DNA of 64,000 nucleotides from Euborellia annulipes (taxonomy: Eukaryota > Arthropoda > Insecta > Dermaptera > Anisolabididae): assembly GCA_023213315.1 (NCBI GenBank), contig JAKCPI010012705.1, positions 24,533 to 88,532 on the forward strand, read 5' to 3'. The notes below the pieces were generated by a model, which worked only from the letters and a program-made list of their open reading frames with translations, did no database searches and was not told the origin of the DNA. The translations under genes and the position numbers were made by a program. This document shows, piece after piece, positions 46,201 through 50,318 of this stretch. Every line of letters begins with the position of its first letter. Position 1 is the stretch's first letter.

Positions 46201-49200
46201 TTTAGAAGCCCGGATATATGAAATATTTCAGTTTTTTTGAAAAAACCATAATTTTAGTCCGACCATTTTTTTTTTTTTTTTTTAACTCAAAAAAAAAACT
46301 TCAACAATTCTACAATTATCCCCCTAATTTCAAGATGTGCCGACGATCGCTTCTATTTTTTTTTTTTTTGTTATAAAAAAATTTTTCTTGAAATTTGGTT
46401 TATTTTACGTAACTTTTTTATGAAATTTTTTCAGCTTTCTCGTGAAACTTAAGAAGTTGAAAAATGATATTTTATTCGAAAATTATAAGTCATCATCTTA
46501 CTAAAAAATGTTTTTTTTTTCAGTAAAGTACGAGACTGAAAAAAAAAACAAAACTTGGAAAAAAATTTGAAAAAATTCTCAAAAATGTCTTTTAAGGGGT
46601 AGAAAAAAGATTTTCAGCGAAATCCGCGGGGATCAGGAAAAAATTTGTCGATTTGGCATGGAATGACCCATATATAGCTAAGAGAAAGTAAAAAAGTTTT
46701 ATTAGAATTTATCATTTAATATTCTTTTATTATTTTCCCGTATACGAAATTAGAGTCCAAAAATTCAATCTCTGAGTACATTTTTGAAATTATATCTGTG
46801 TGGGACTTAAAAATGCAAAACCTGTCCATAATCATACAGATACAATCACAAAATAAAATAATCAGTCGTTTTTAATTAAAATTTTAAAATATTGTTAATC
46901 GGTAATGATGCAATTTGGATAATACATGTGCGTGAATATATAAATAATTATAAAGCCCTAAATGGGGATTACATAACAAAATTTAATATTTTTTGAAATA
47001 TACCATCAAATATTAAAAAAAAAAAAAAACTTTCCATCGTTAAACTGGAAAATATTTGTATAGCGAGTATATCATTCAAGGTCGAATGATGGAATGTTGT
47101 TCCAAAGAAGGGCTCATATTGAATGCTGATTATTGGATGGAAATTTACTAAGGGAGAAGAGAGAAAACAAACCGGTCCTAGGGCTGCTAGCGACTAGAAA
47201 TAACTAGGAATTTAGAAATTGAATTTATCGATTGTGTAACAAAAAAAAAAAAAATACTAATTCCTTTTCAAACATATGTAAAATGAAAGAGATAATCTAT
47301 TTTCGCGCCCTAAACAACTTGCCGAGAGCTTATCAATCACTTATCGTATTTTGTTTGGATAACAAAAAATTCGTAGGCAGAAACGCCTACGTATATAAAA
47401 ATGTTTTGTATTATTTTAAAAATTAATGTCCCCTTCATAAAACTTTCTTTGCATACTCGAAATAAGCGTGATTATCTCAAAAAAACTGGACAGTTTTCGT
47501 AAAAAAGTTTAGGAATAAAAACTGTTTAAAATATGTATTCTCTCATAATAAAACAAAAAAAAATGAATTACAAAATTGGATAAAGTACCATTTTAGTAAA
47601 AGAAACACATATTCGCGATTTCGTTGTGTTTTTAAGATATTGTGATAATTTTTATTGAAAGGAGGTATATAGCTGAGTGTTGATAATCAAATAGGAAGAA
47701 TAAATGAGCAAGCAGCTAGTTATATTTCAATTTATTAATAAACCAGGGCCGACGTTTCGGTCACATATGGGACCATCCTCAGGGCCAGGTTAATGTCTGA
47801 AATTAGGTGGGGGCGAAGGGGGGCACTTGCCCCCTCCACCCCAGGCGCTTCAAGCCTTTGGCGCCCCTGGATACCGCCCTAGGGCATCTAAAATATAGCC
47901 CACGGAAGGTGATTTTATCATATTCTTTCGATAGATTGTCGAAAAAATTAAAGATTTCTTTAAAATTATATTACAACTTAAACAAACGGCGCCCTAGTTG
48001 AGTTTTGCCCCCTCCGCCCTCAAAAGCTAGTTACGCCGCTGTTTCAGACATTAACCTGGCCCTGAGGATGGTCCCATATGTGACCGAAACGTCGGCCCTG
48101 GTTTATTAATAAATTGAAATATAACTAGCTGCTTGCTCATTTATTCTTCCTATCTAGAGGTTGAATTTTTTTAACGATTACAATACTTTCTCTCTGTACG
48201 TGTGCATAGGTGGGAATCGTAGATTGGGAAGATAAAGAGAATAAAGCCAGCCTCCTTCTCTCTCACCGCTTCAATTTATTGCATATAAACAATACATAAA
48301 AGGAGCAGGCAGTGAGATAATCAATCTCCAAGAAGAAAAACTCCTCGTTAAGGAAATAGTTTCGGCTTTAATTAGATAAGGCCATCTTCAGTTAAATTAA
48401 AGCCGAAACTGTTTCCTTGACGGAGTTTTATTTACCTGGCTGCCTGCTCTTTGTATGTATTGTTTAAATACAACAGTCATGCTTAAAATCGTCACAGAGA
48501 GAGAGAGAGAGACAGAGAGACAGACCAATTTGCGGGACCCACTTTTTTGACTCAGGGGACCTTAAAACGTGTATTTCCATCAAATCGAATTTTTAACATA
48601 ATCGAATACTCTCTCAGTATATATTACATGTATAGGTAAGAGAAAGCCAAATATTTCGGCTCCTATACAGGGGCCATCCATGGGCGTACCCAGCGAGGGG
48701 CAGGGGGGGGCAGCTGCCCCCCCTAGAAGCAACAAAAAAAAAAATTAAAGTTTATAAAGTGATGAAACGAAACAAAATTGGTGGTTGGCGAAGGGGAATG
48801 ATTCTTTTTGTTAGGACTCGAGGGTTTTTAGGCCTTTAATTCGAAGGCTTTACCCCTCTATATAAAAAATAGCTATGTCACAATCTGGAGGACCATGATC
48901 TGCCCCCCCTGGACGACCATGATCTGACCATGCCCCCCTAGATTTGATCCTGGGTACGCCCATGGGGCCATCTTTAGTGAATTTTCGAGGAGATTGGCAA
49001 AGGTATAAAATAGGCCTAATTGAGAAAAAATTAGGCTTCGTGTCTAGTCGTTTTTTGCCAGTATATGATCTAATTAAATAGTCACATGCAGCCAGGAAGA
49101 AAATAAAAACAAAAGGAGAAGCATAAAGGGGAATCTCAACTGCGGGAACTGAGAAGATGCCTGTTGAGGTTAGACTTGAAAGTCTGAAGATTGTAGGTTT

Positions 49201-50318
49201 TGGGGAAGATAGACGTAGGGAGCTTGTTCCAATCACGGGAGGTCATGGGGGCAAAGGAAGAATGAAATTGATTTGTTCTGTTAGTCGTGATCTGAACAGC
49301 ATAGGGATGCTGGGAAGATGCCTCTCTTGTGTTCCGTGAATATGTTGCATTGGGTGGGATAATTGATTTTAATTCGGCAGAGCATTGATTTAATTCCCTG
49401 CCTGACAAAGAACCTTTACCTATGACAATCCCTATCAAAAATTCATAAATTAACTGAAAATGGCCCTTCTCTCTGTACTCGAGAAAGTAAAATAATTAAT
49501 TGAAGGAAAATATTATTGGTACATGAGAAAATGCTATTTGTAAAAAGCCACAGGGGTCCAACCCTCCAAAAAAATTATTTAAAAAAAATAAATATATTAG
49601 TGTTAAAATTTTAAATACTGTTTTTGTTAGAATTTATAAAAAATATTTTTTTATCTTTAAAATGTATTCATTTAGGGGGGTGGGATTATCTCTCAGATCA
49701 TCCGGGAACCCCCCCCCCTCCCTTCAATTGAAACAATTTTCTTGCCCGGCCCATTAAAAAACAATAATGGAAATTCTCAGTTGATTTTGGTTGAGAAAAA
49801 AAGGTCAAATTTAAAGGCTCGTACCCGCGTGGGTAAGCAACACAATTGATCTCTAAAGACAGACTAGAAAAGGCTTGGGATTCATAAAATTGTAAAAAAA
49901 ATCAAATCAAGGGAAATCAGACACATATAAATTGTAAGTAGAATATAATATTAAATATTGTTAGATGCAAAGGAGGTTATGTACCAATATTAAAAGGAGA
50001 GGGAAAATTTAGCAAATACTCACCACATTAGAAGGGATAATATGTCCTGGCAAATATTTGACATTTTCATGAGTTGTATTTATAATTTCAGTTAATTTTC
50101 TATCAGCTATGATTTCTTCATAAACATACATTGACACACGATCTTCAAAACTATCTAATAATTTGGCATTGTATCCAACAATTTTGGCAATAGCTGATCC
50201 CCTGAAAATTATTATTATAATTAAAAAAAACGAGAAATTATTAAAGAAAATAAATGTGATTGAATTGAACATACCAGTTGCCTGAGCCAATGATGCACAC
50301 CTTTTTTTTACCAGTCAT
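22137..50318 (-). CDS. Gpdh1: Glycerol-3-phosphate dehydrogenase [NAD+], cytosolic (whole gene, 8 exons)
   Basis: The enzyme interconverts dihydroxyacetone phosphate and sn-glycerol 3-phosphate with NADH in the cytosol, linking glycolysis to lipid synthesis and the glycerophosphate shuttle. Coding exons on the - strand: 50275-50318, 50024-50201, 39198-39338, 32443-32584, 30473-30585, 27836-28066, 22969-23075, 22137-22233. All junctions are GT/AG and in phase, giving 350 residues, the usual length for this family. Visible motifs: the NAD-binding GSGNWG (residues 11-16), VVPHQF (93-98), Lys121 in [28 protein letters not shown] with Lys206, ADLITTC, GGRNRR with Arg270, and the C-terminal HPEHM. 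These match the family's cofactor and catalytic sites. Introns range from 73 bases to 10.7 kb and are filled with mobile elements, but no exon is damaged. Confidence 0.96.
22470..22850. mobile_element. Palindromic element with hammerhead-like core, Gpdh intron 7
   Basis: Outer arms ATCCAAATTGGGATTATCTA and its inverse; inner arms carry the core. Read on the - strand, the left arm (22528-22580) has CCC, AATAA, CTGAAGA, one T, GGCC, loop, GGCC, GAAACGTC, TTATT, CT, GGG. AATAA/TTATT and CCC/GGG can pair, giving a full stem I with an internal loop. The right arm is diverged (CTGAAAA). Confidence 0.85.
22969..23075 (-). CDS. Gpdh1: Gpdh exon 7
   Basis: Starts after TTTTTTAG, encodes residues 284-318 plus two bases of 319 ([20 protein letters not shown], then a Glu/Lys-rich helix), and ends at [20 protein letters not shown] is a family signature in the C-terminal substrate-binding domain. 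Confidence 0.95.
23150..23345 (-). mobile_element. Left arm of a split hammerhead-like palindrome
   Basis: Its reverse complement matches 27585-27775: both carry AACTCATAT, TTTAATTAAATAGAAT, GAGACTTA, TTCACTGAGGATGG and GAAACGTCT. The arms now lie about 4.2 kb apart and bracket the copia element. Stem I bases are changed in this arm. Here the loop half GAATTTTGCCC has replaced part of stem II. Confidence 0.75.
24008..24180 (+). mobile_element. Probable 5' LTR end of a copia element
   Basis: AT-rich sequence beginning near TGTTAAGTCCAATATTAATC and ending just before a primer-binding site. The 3' LTR is absent, so the LTR start cannot be fixed by comparison; the start given is a guess. Confidence 0.4.
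24181..24196 (+). other. Copia primer-binding site
   Basis: GGTTATGGGCCCAG matches the primer-binding site type used by copia elements, which prime on an internal half of the initiator methionine tRNA. It lies 65 bases upstream of the element's ATG. Confidence 0.6.
24261..26280 (+). pseudogene. copia-type Gag-Pol, 3'-truncated and interrupted by a SINE
   Basis: The frame starts at ATG 24261. Gag comes first, cut at 24636 by a SINE and resuming at about 24922-24930. Two CCHC zinc knuckles follow ([14 protein letters not shown] and [14 protein letters not shown], about 25168-25273). Next are an aspartic protease site (FDSGSSHHM, about 25456), an integrase zinc-binding region ([13 protein letters not shown] with CESC) and the start of the integrase core ([14 protein letters not shown]). 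Coding ends after TIRYSP, where the element is joined to half of a palindromic element (26299). Reverse transcriptase, RNase H and the 3' LTR are missing. It cannot move by itself. It lies in Gpdh intron 6 in antisense orientation to the gene. Confidence 0.9.
24637..24921 (-). mobile_element. tRNA-derived SINE inserted in copia gag
   Basis: Flanked by exact 9-bp repeats TAGCACGAG (24628-24636, 24922-24930). On the - strand: A box TGGCGTAGAGG, B box GGGTTCGGACCCC, a body with ATTTGGATACCAAATGG, then a GTGTGAATG-rich 3' part and an A tail of about 18 (seen as T on +). Complete from head to tail, so it is among the best preserved SINE copies in the window. Confidence 0.92.
26299..26405 (+). mobile_element. 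Half palindrome with intact hammerhead-like core
   Basis: Matches the right arm of 8284-8523. Core at 26306-26346: GGCT, CTGAAGA, T, GGCC, loop, GGCT, GAAACGTC, AGCC. The closing pair GGCT/AGCC is preserved here but lost in the 8.4-kb copy. It joins directly to the broken end of the copia frame. Confidence 0.8.
26828..27510 (+). mobile_element. Family A element, full length
   Basis: Head hairpin (26835-26920), the CCATGGCAACC and CAAAATCTCGACATCGAAT landmarks, a CA/GACA microsatellite (about 27318-27360) and the tail hairpin ending GGTAAGAGAAAGTAAAAA. Very close to 41949-42639 in order and length. Confidence 0.88.
27585..27775 (+). mobile_element. Right arm of the split palindrome, hammerhead-like core intact
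   Basis: Core at 27688-27734: TGTTCA, CTGAGGA, T, GGGC, loop, GCCC, GAAACGTC, TGAGCA. TGTTCA/TGAGCA gives six pairs including one G-T, and GGGC/GCCC four. The inverted partner is at 23150-23345. Confidence 0.8.
27836..28066 (-). CDS. Gpdh1: Gpdh exon 6
   Basis: Starts after TTATAG and encodes residues 207-283, ending AAG|GTGCAA. It holds [34 protein letters not shown] and GGRNRR, the core of the substrate-binding domain, including Arg270. Confidence 0.96.
28611..28700 (+). mobile_element. pogo/Tigger-like terminal fragment
   Basis: CACTGAACTTCGCTTAACGA followed by CTCGCATTACGAGC and ACTCGCTTAACGAGCG resembles pogo-type terminal repeats with repeated CGCTTAACGAGC motifs. Only one end is seen. 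Confidence 0.45.
28745..29468. mobile_element. Palindromic element with hammerhead-like core, filled by a non-LTR fragment
   Basis: Arms 28745-28850 and 29368-29468 share AAACCCTAGGTTATTTGTTT and TAACACTTGATACGTATTTC. The right arm has the best dimer-type core of the window (29374-29417): CACTT, CTGATGA, T, GACAA, GGAA, TTGTC, GAAA, TACGTATC, AAGTG. The left arm has lost the CTGATGA box. Confidence 0.85.
28880..29361 (+). pseudogene. Non-LTR retrotransposon 3' end (RT C-terminus)
   Basis: One frame gives [20 protein letters not shown] and, after a frameshift, another gives [14 protein letters not shown] with FRTFRSLL. WNxLPxxV followed by F..F...L is the usual C-terminal end of Jockey/CR1-like reverse transcriptases. 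An AATAAATAAATAAATAAATA tail (about 29337-29361) marks the 3' end. Dead: 5'-truncated and frameshifted. Confidence 0.7.
29632..29863. mobile_element. hAT-like MITE
   Basis: Ends CAGTGGTGCGCAACCT and GGGTTGCGCCCCACTG; flanks GTCTAAAT (29624-29631) and GACTAAAT (29864-29871), an 8-bp duplication with one mismatch. Confidence 0.82.
30473..30585 (-). CDS. Gpdh1: Gpdh exon 5
   Basis: Opens after TTTTTTTTTAG, completes residue 169 (Gly) and runs to Lys206, ending AAG|GTATAA. Encodes [14 protein letters not shown] and VEVCGALK; the final Lys is the conserved active-site lysine of the family. Confidence 0.95.
30648..30820. mobile_element. hAT-like MITE (AGGGCCGGA type)
   Basis: Ends AAGGGCCGGATCT and GGTCCGGCCCTG with exact 8-bp flanks GGGAGCTC (30640-30647, 30821-30828). 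A G run and AATTTTGCCCCCC inside. Same type as the element near 15720. Confidence 0.82.
30905..31640. mobile_element. Long palindrome with complete type-I hammerhead-like core
   Basis: Arms of about 330 bp meet near 31265 (TAAGCTTAACACA ... TGTGTTAAGCTTA ends). The + strand core at 31489-31540 has all three stems: GGCC/GGCC, GTC/GAC, and CTT(A)GAT/ATCGAG with loop GGCGC, plus CTGATGA and GAAA. The - strand partner at 31003-31054 has changes at the cleavage position. Confidence 0.88.
31750..32105. mobile_element. Palindromic element with hammerhead-like core
   Basis: Ends GGCCGAGCAGCTAGGTTTAT and its inverse. Right-arm core near 32006-32044: AGC, CATGAAGA (an extra A in the CTGANGA box), T, GGTC, loop, GACC, GAAACGTC, GCT. 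AGC/GCT can pair. Probably inactive because of the altered box. Confidence 0.8.
32200..32330 (-). mobile_element. Half palindrome related to 4178-4488
   Basis: On the - strand: GCC, CTGATGA, A, GGTC, loop, AACC, GAAATGTC. Keeps the CTGATGA box that is decayed in the 4.2-kb copy. The opposite arm is missing; a G tract and a family A tail hairpin (about 32365-32404) follow. Confidence 0.65.
32443..32584 (-). CDS. Gpdh1: Gpdh exon 4
   Basis: Starts after TTGTCTTCAG, encodes residues 122-168 plus one base of 169, ending ATAG|GTATCT. Carries [14 protein letters not shown] right after Lys121, [14 protein letters not shown] and KFCETTI. Confidence 0.96.
32605..33369. other. Gpdh intron 3 sequence, nothing recognised
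   Basis: AT-rich with repeated TTTTTAAC/GTTAAAA-type phrases between 32700 and 33075 (ACGTTAACATG, ACGTTAAAATATTA, TGTTAACGCTTTG). An old palindrome-like repeat is possible, but arms could not be paired with confidence. Confidence 0.35.
33370..33762 (-). pseudogene. Non-LTR retrotransposon 3' end, copy 1
   Basis: On the - strand the frame encodes [18 protein letters not shown] and [14 protein letters not shown], the C-terminal end of a Jockey/CR1-like reverse transcriptase, then a short 3' UTR with CTTCCTGGCTGCATGTGAC and an A-rich end. 5'-truncated. Nearly identical to 49079-49388. Confidence 0.78.
34090..34200 (-). mobile_element. tRNA-derived SINE remnant
   Basis: On the - strand GGTCAAGGGTTCACATCC serves as a B box, followed by sequence like the SINE body at 21450. 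A short GAAATAAATTTTTGTCG end is left. Decayed. Confidence 0.4.
35155..35420 (+). mobile_element. tRNA-derived SINE, near complete
   Basis: A box TGGTCTGAGTTGG, B box GGGTTCGGACCCC, ATTTGGATACCAAATG body, GTGTGAATG-rich part and an A tail (about 35405-35419). Same family as the SINE at 24637-24921. Confidence 0.82.
35421..36454. other. G/C-tract repeat pieces and AT-rich intron
   Basis: 35440-35760 holds pieces of the G/C-tract repeat type (GGGGGGTCAGGGGGGCTAAG, GCAGGGCGGAAAA). The rest is AT-rich Gpdh intron 3 with no exon. Confidence 0.4.
36455..37990. mobile_element. Three-level nest: palindrome within MITE within palindrome
   Basis: Outer arms AAACAATAAGAGCAAGCAGC (36457) and its inverse near 37945-37972, with a decayed core at about 36500-36545. 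Middle: a TA-type MITE (36629-37872) with ends TACCGGGTGTCCCAGGTGTC and GACACCTGGGACACCCGGTA and arms of about 260 bp. Its GTGTCCC ends resemble mariner. Inner: a palindrome (about 37035-37570) with core CTGATGA, T, GTC, loop, GAC, GAAAT (about 37479-37504). A further short inverted repeat of the MITE arm lies at 36885-37050. Confidence 0.8.
38015..38215 (-). mobile_element. SINE fragment interrupted by low-complexity sequence
   Basis: CACTCACACTCACATACACA, TTCTCGGCAACTCAGGCCAT and AAGCCATTTGGTATCC match the 3' part of the SINE at 24637-24921. A G run and a T run (38115-38162) have entered the middle. Confidence 0.6.
38216..38767. other. Less AT-rich block, function not recognised
   Basis: 38230-38590 has higher GC than its neighbours but its frames show no known protein. 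It ends in AATAAATTAAATTAATCCC and could be a repeat 3' end. A G tract lies at about 38708-38722. Confidence 0.35.
38768..38940. mobile_element. TA-flanked MITE (CAGTCGGCGCC type)
   Basis: Ends CAGTCGGCGCCACAAGTG and CACGCCGGCTG, flanked by TA. Second copy of the family at 20502-20709. Non-coding. Confidence 0.78.
39198..39338 (-). CDS. Gpdh1: Gpdh exon 3
   Basis: Starts after TTCTGTTTTTAG and ends AAG|GTGAGTC, phase 0 at both ends. Encodes residues 75-121: [26 protein letters not shown] and the SLIK end with catalytic Lys121. Confidence 0.96.
39825..40395 (-). mobile_element. Family A element, nearly full length
   Basis: Reverse orientation: tail hairpin near 39828-39876, GT/G microsatellite, TACTAGTACTTTA landmark, and the head hairpin (about 40310-40385) with a damaged CTATCCACCAG arm. 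Several internal deletions relative to 41949-42639. Confidence 0.8.
40624..40833. mobile_element. TA-flanked MITE (CAGTGAGGG type)
   Basis: Arms of about 85 bp: CAGAGAGGGACAATATTAAG and its inverse, followed by TTTTCTACTTGTGATTATTT. Flanked by TA. Tc1/mariner-type. Copies at 61779-61996 and half at 21239-21340. Confidence 0.85.
41235..41300 (-). repeat. Family A tail hairpin fragment
   Basis: ACTTTCTCTTACCTATATATG followed by TATA-rich sequence; nothing else of family A is attached. Confidence 0.5.
41310..41690. mobile_element. Palindromic element with hammerhead-like core
   Basis: Arms share GAGGTTCAGGAATTCTCCAA and GTGCCAGGGTCAACGTTTCG. The left arm on the - strand reads GGCC, CTGATGA, T, GGTC, loop, GACC, GAAACGTT, GACC. 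The right arm keeps GAAACGTTGGCC but has lost stem II. Ends carry GCAGCTAGTT. Confidence 0.8.
41949..42639 (+). mobile_element. Family A element, full length, reference copy
   Basis: Head hairpin 41952-42038 (CTGGTGTGACTGG arm and GTCTCACCAG arm enclosing CTTTCTCTTACC), middle with CCATGGCAACC and TAAAGTACTAGTACTTTTTG, a GACA/CA microsatellite (42450-42490), CAAAATCTCGACATCGAAT, and the tail hairpin (about 42590-42635). Confidence 0.88.
42690..43303 (-). pseudogene. Non-LTR reverse transcriptase C-terminal part
   Basis: On the - strand an open frame from about 43303 to 42747 encodes [47 protein letters not shown] and, near the end, [18 protein letters not shown]. IxPHFxYxxxVW/Y and LWNxLP are conserved blocks downstream of the reverse transcriptase active site in Jockey/CR1-like elements. 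It is 5'-truncated at about 43303, where a GA microsatellite and a family A tail begin. Confidence 0.85.
43304..43665. repeat. Family A fragments
   Basis: 43304-43445 is a GA run and the distal part of family A reversed (ATTCGATGTCGAGAT, GTTTTGAGGTCCCCTGA). 43617-43660 is half a head hairpin (GTGTGCTGTGCGACCAG, CACCAGATTTTT). TA and C runs lie between. Confidence 0.65.
43666..44384. other. AT-rich intron with SINE-like remnants
   Basis: TTTCGGCTACTGAGGCCATTT (43775-43795) matches the SINE 3' part; GGTTTCGAATCCCG near 44057 is a B box. No exon seen. Confidence 0.4.
44385..45010. mobile_element. Palindromic element with hammerhead-like core
   Basis: Arms start GGTGGCAGCCAGGAAGGAGC and end with the inverse. 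Right-arm core (about 44930-44965): GC, CTGATGA, T, GGTC, loop AAATAAATTTC, GACC, GAAACGTC, GC. The left arm has G instead of T after CTGATGA. A pogo-like MITE occupies the spacer. Confidence 0.82.
44520..44824. mobile_element. pogo/Tigger-like MITE in the palindrome loop
   Basis: Ends CAGTAGAGTCCCGGTAATCC and ACGGGACTCTACTG, flanked by TA. Repeated TAATCCGAAC motifs near both ends are typical of pogo-type termini. No transposase. Confidence 0.85.
45011..45534. other. G/C-tract hAT-like fragment and AT-rich intron
   Basis: 45130-45302 has AGCCAGGGCTTAGGGCGGC at the left and CCTAGTTCCGGCCCTGATTG at the right, an imperfect pair like the AGGGCCGGA MITEs. No clear target duplication. Confidence 0.45.
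45535..46700 (+). mobile_element. Family A element split by another inverted-repeat element
   Basis: Head hairpin 45538-45612, distal part 45820-45927 (GACTCAGGGGACCTCAAAAT, AAATCTCGACATCGAATT), tail GCTAAGAGAAAGTAAAA at about 46677-46693. The middle of family A is shortened, and 45928-46670 is an insertion into the tail hairpin. Confidence 0.75.
45928..46670. mobile_element. Inverted-repeat element with TCATTCCATGCCAAATCGAC ends
   Basis: Arms of about 120 bp or more: GGGTCATTCCATGCCAAATC and its inverse; inside, GCTGAAAAT and AGACATTTTTGAGAATTTTT pair with their inverses. It is inserted in an ATAT-type site. A relative with the same end type is at 54343-54990. Superfamily not recognised. 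Confidence 0.75.
46701..47654. other. AT-rich Gpdh intron 2, nothing recognised
   Basis: No exon, no clear repeat. The open frame at 47232-47426 is AT-rich with no recognised similarity. Confidence 0.35.
47655..48150. mobile_element. Palindromic element, both hammerhead-like cores intact
   Basis: Both arms keep GGCC, CTGAGGA, T, GGTC, CCATATGT, GACC, GAAACGTC, GGCC: - strand at 47747-47786, + strand at 48058-48097. Ends carry AAGCAGCTAGTTATATTTC and its inverse. The spacer (about 47800-48037) is a G/C-tract insertion (GGGGGCACTTGCCCCC near its left, TTACGCCGCTG at the right). Confidence 0.87.
48300..48460. mobile_element. Short palindrome with hammerhead-like core
   Basis: Arms GAGCAGGCAG...AAACTCC and their inverse surround TTTCGGCTTTAATTAGATAA. 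On the - strand: CTGAAGA, T, GGC, loop, GCC, GAAAC. The smallest of the group; only one core fits in it. Confidence 0.65.
48480..48655 (+). repeat. Family A distal fragment
   Basis: GA/CA-type microsatellite, TTTTGACTCAGGGGACCTTA, AAATCGAATTTTTAACAT and the tail hairpin with GGTAAGAGAAAG. Confidence 0.65.
48679..48964. mobile_element. hAT-like MITE, G/C-tract type
   Basis: Ends CATGGGCGTACCCAGCG and CTGGGTACGCCCATG with exact 8-bp flanks GGGCCATC (48671-48678, 48965-48972). Confidence 0.85.
49079..49388 (-). pseudogene. Non-LTR retrotransposon 3' end, copy 2
   Basis: About 310 bp nearly identical to 33414-33712, with only a few substitutions (one near 49216, one near 49251). Encodes the same [15 protein letters not shown] block. 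5'-truncated at the same position as copy 1 within a few bases, then different flanks. Confidence 0.82.
49389..50023. other. Gpdh intron 2, 5' part
   Basis: AT-rich, one small family A-like tail hairpin (CTCTCTGTACTCGAGAAAGT, about 49469-49488) and G/C runs near 49675-49720. No exon. Confidence 0.4.
50024..50201 (-). CDS. Gpdh1: Gpdh exon 2
   Basis: Starts after AATTTTCAG (completing Trp15) and ends AATGTG|GTGAGT at residue 74. Encodes [39 protein letters not shown], the NAD-binding Rossmann part. The intron before it is only 73 bases. Confidence 0.96.
50275..50318 (-). CDS. Gpdh1: Gpdh exon 1 (start)
   Basis: ATG at 50316-50318, then [15 protein letters not shown], ending TG|GTATGTTC. GSGNWG is the dinucleotide-binding loop. 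The start fits the family's usual N-terminus (three Lys just before the first beta strand). Upstream, 50319-50530 is somewhat GC-richer and could hold the 5' UTR and promoter, but no element is certain. Confidence 0.95.

Noticed and set aside
4178..48460. Interpreting the CTGANGA...GAAACGTC modules as protein-binding sites or transcription terminators
   Set aside because: The hairpin stems differ in sequence but pair, and the bases before and after the module also pair in several copies, which fits RNA structure better than a DNA-binding motif.
48850..49236. 128-codon - strand open frame
   Set aside because: It crosses a hAT MITE end and the non-LTR 3' UTR; composition and borders do not fit a gene.
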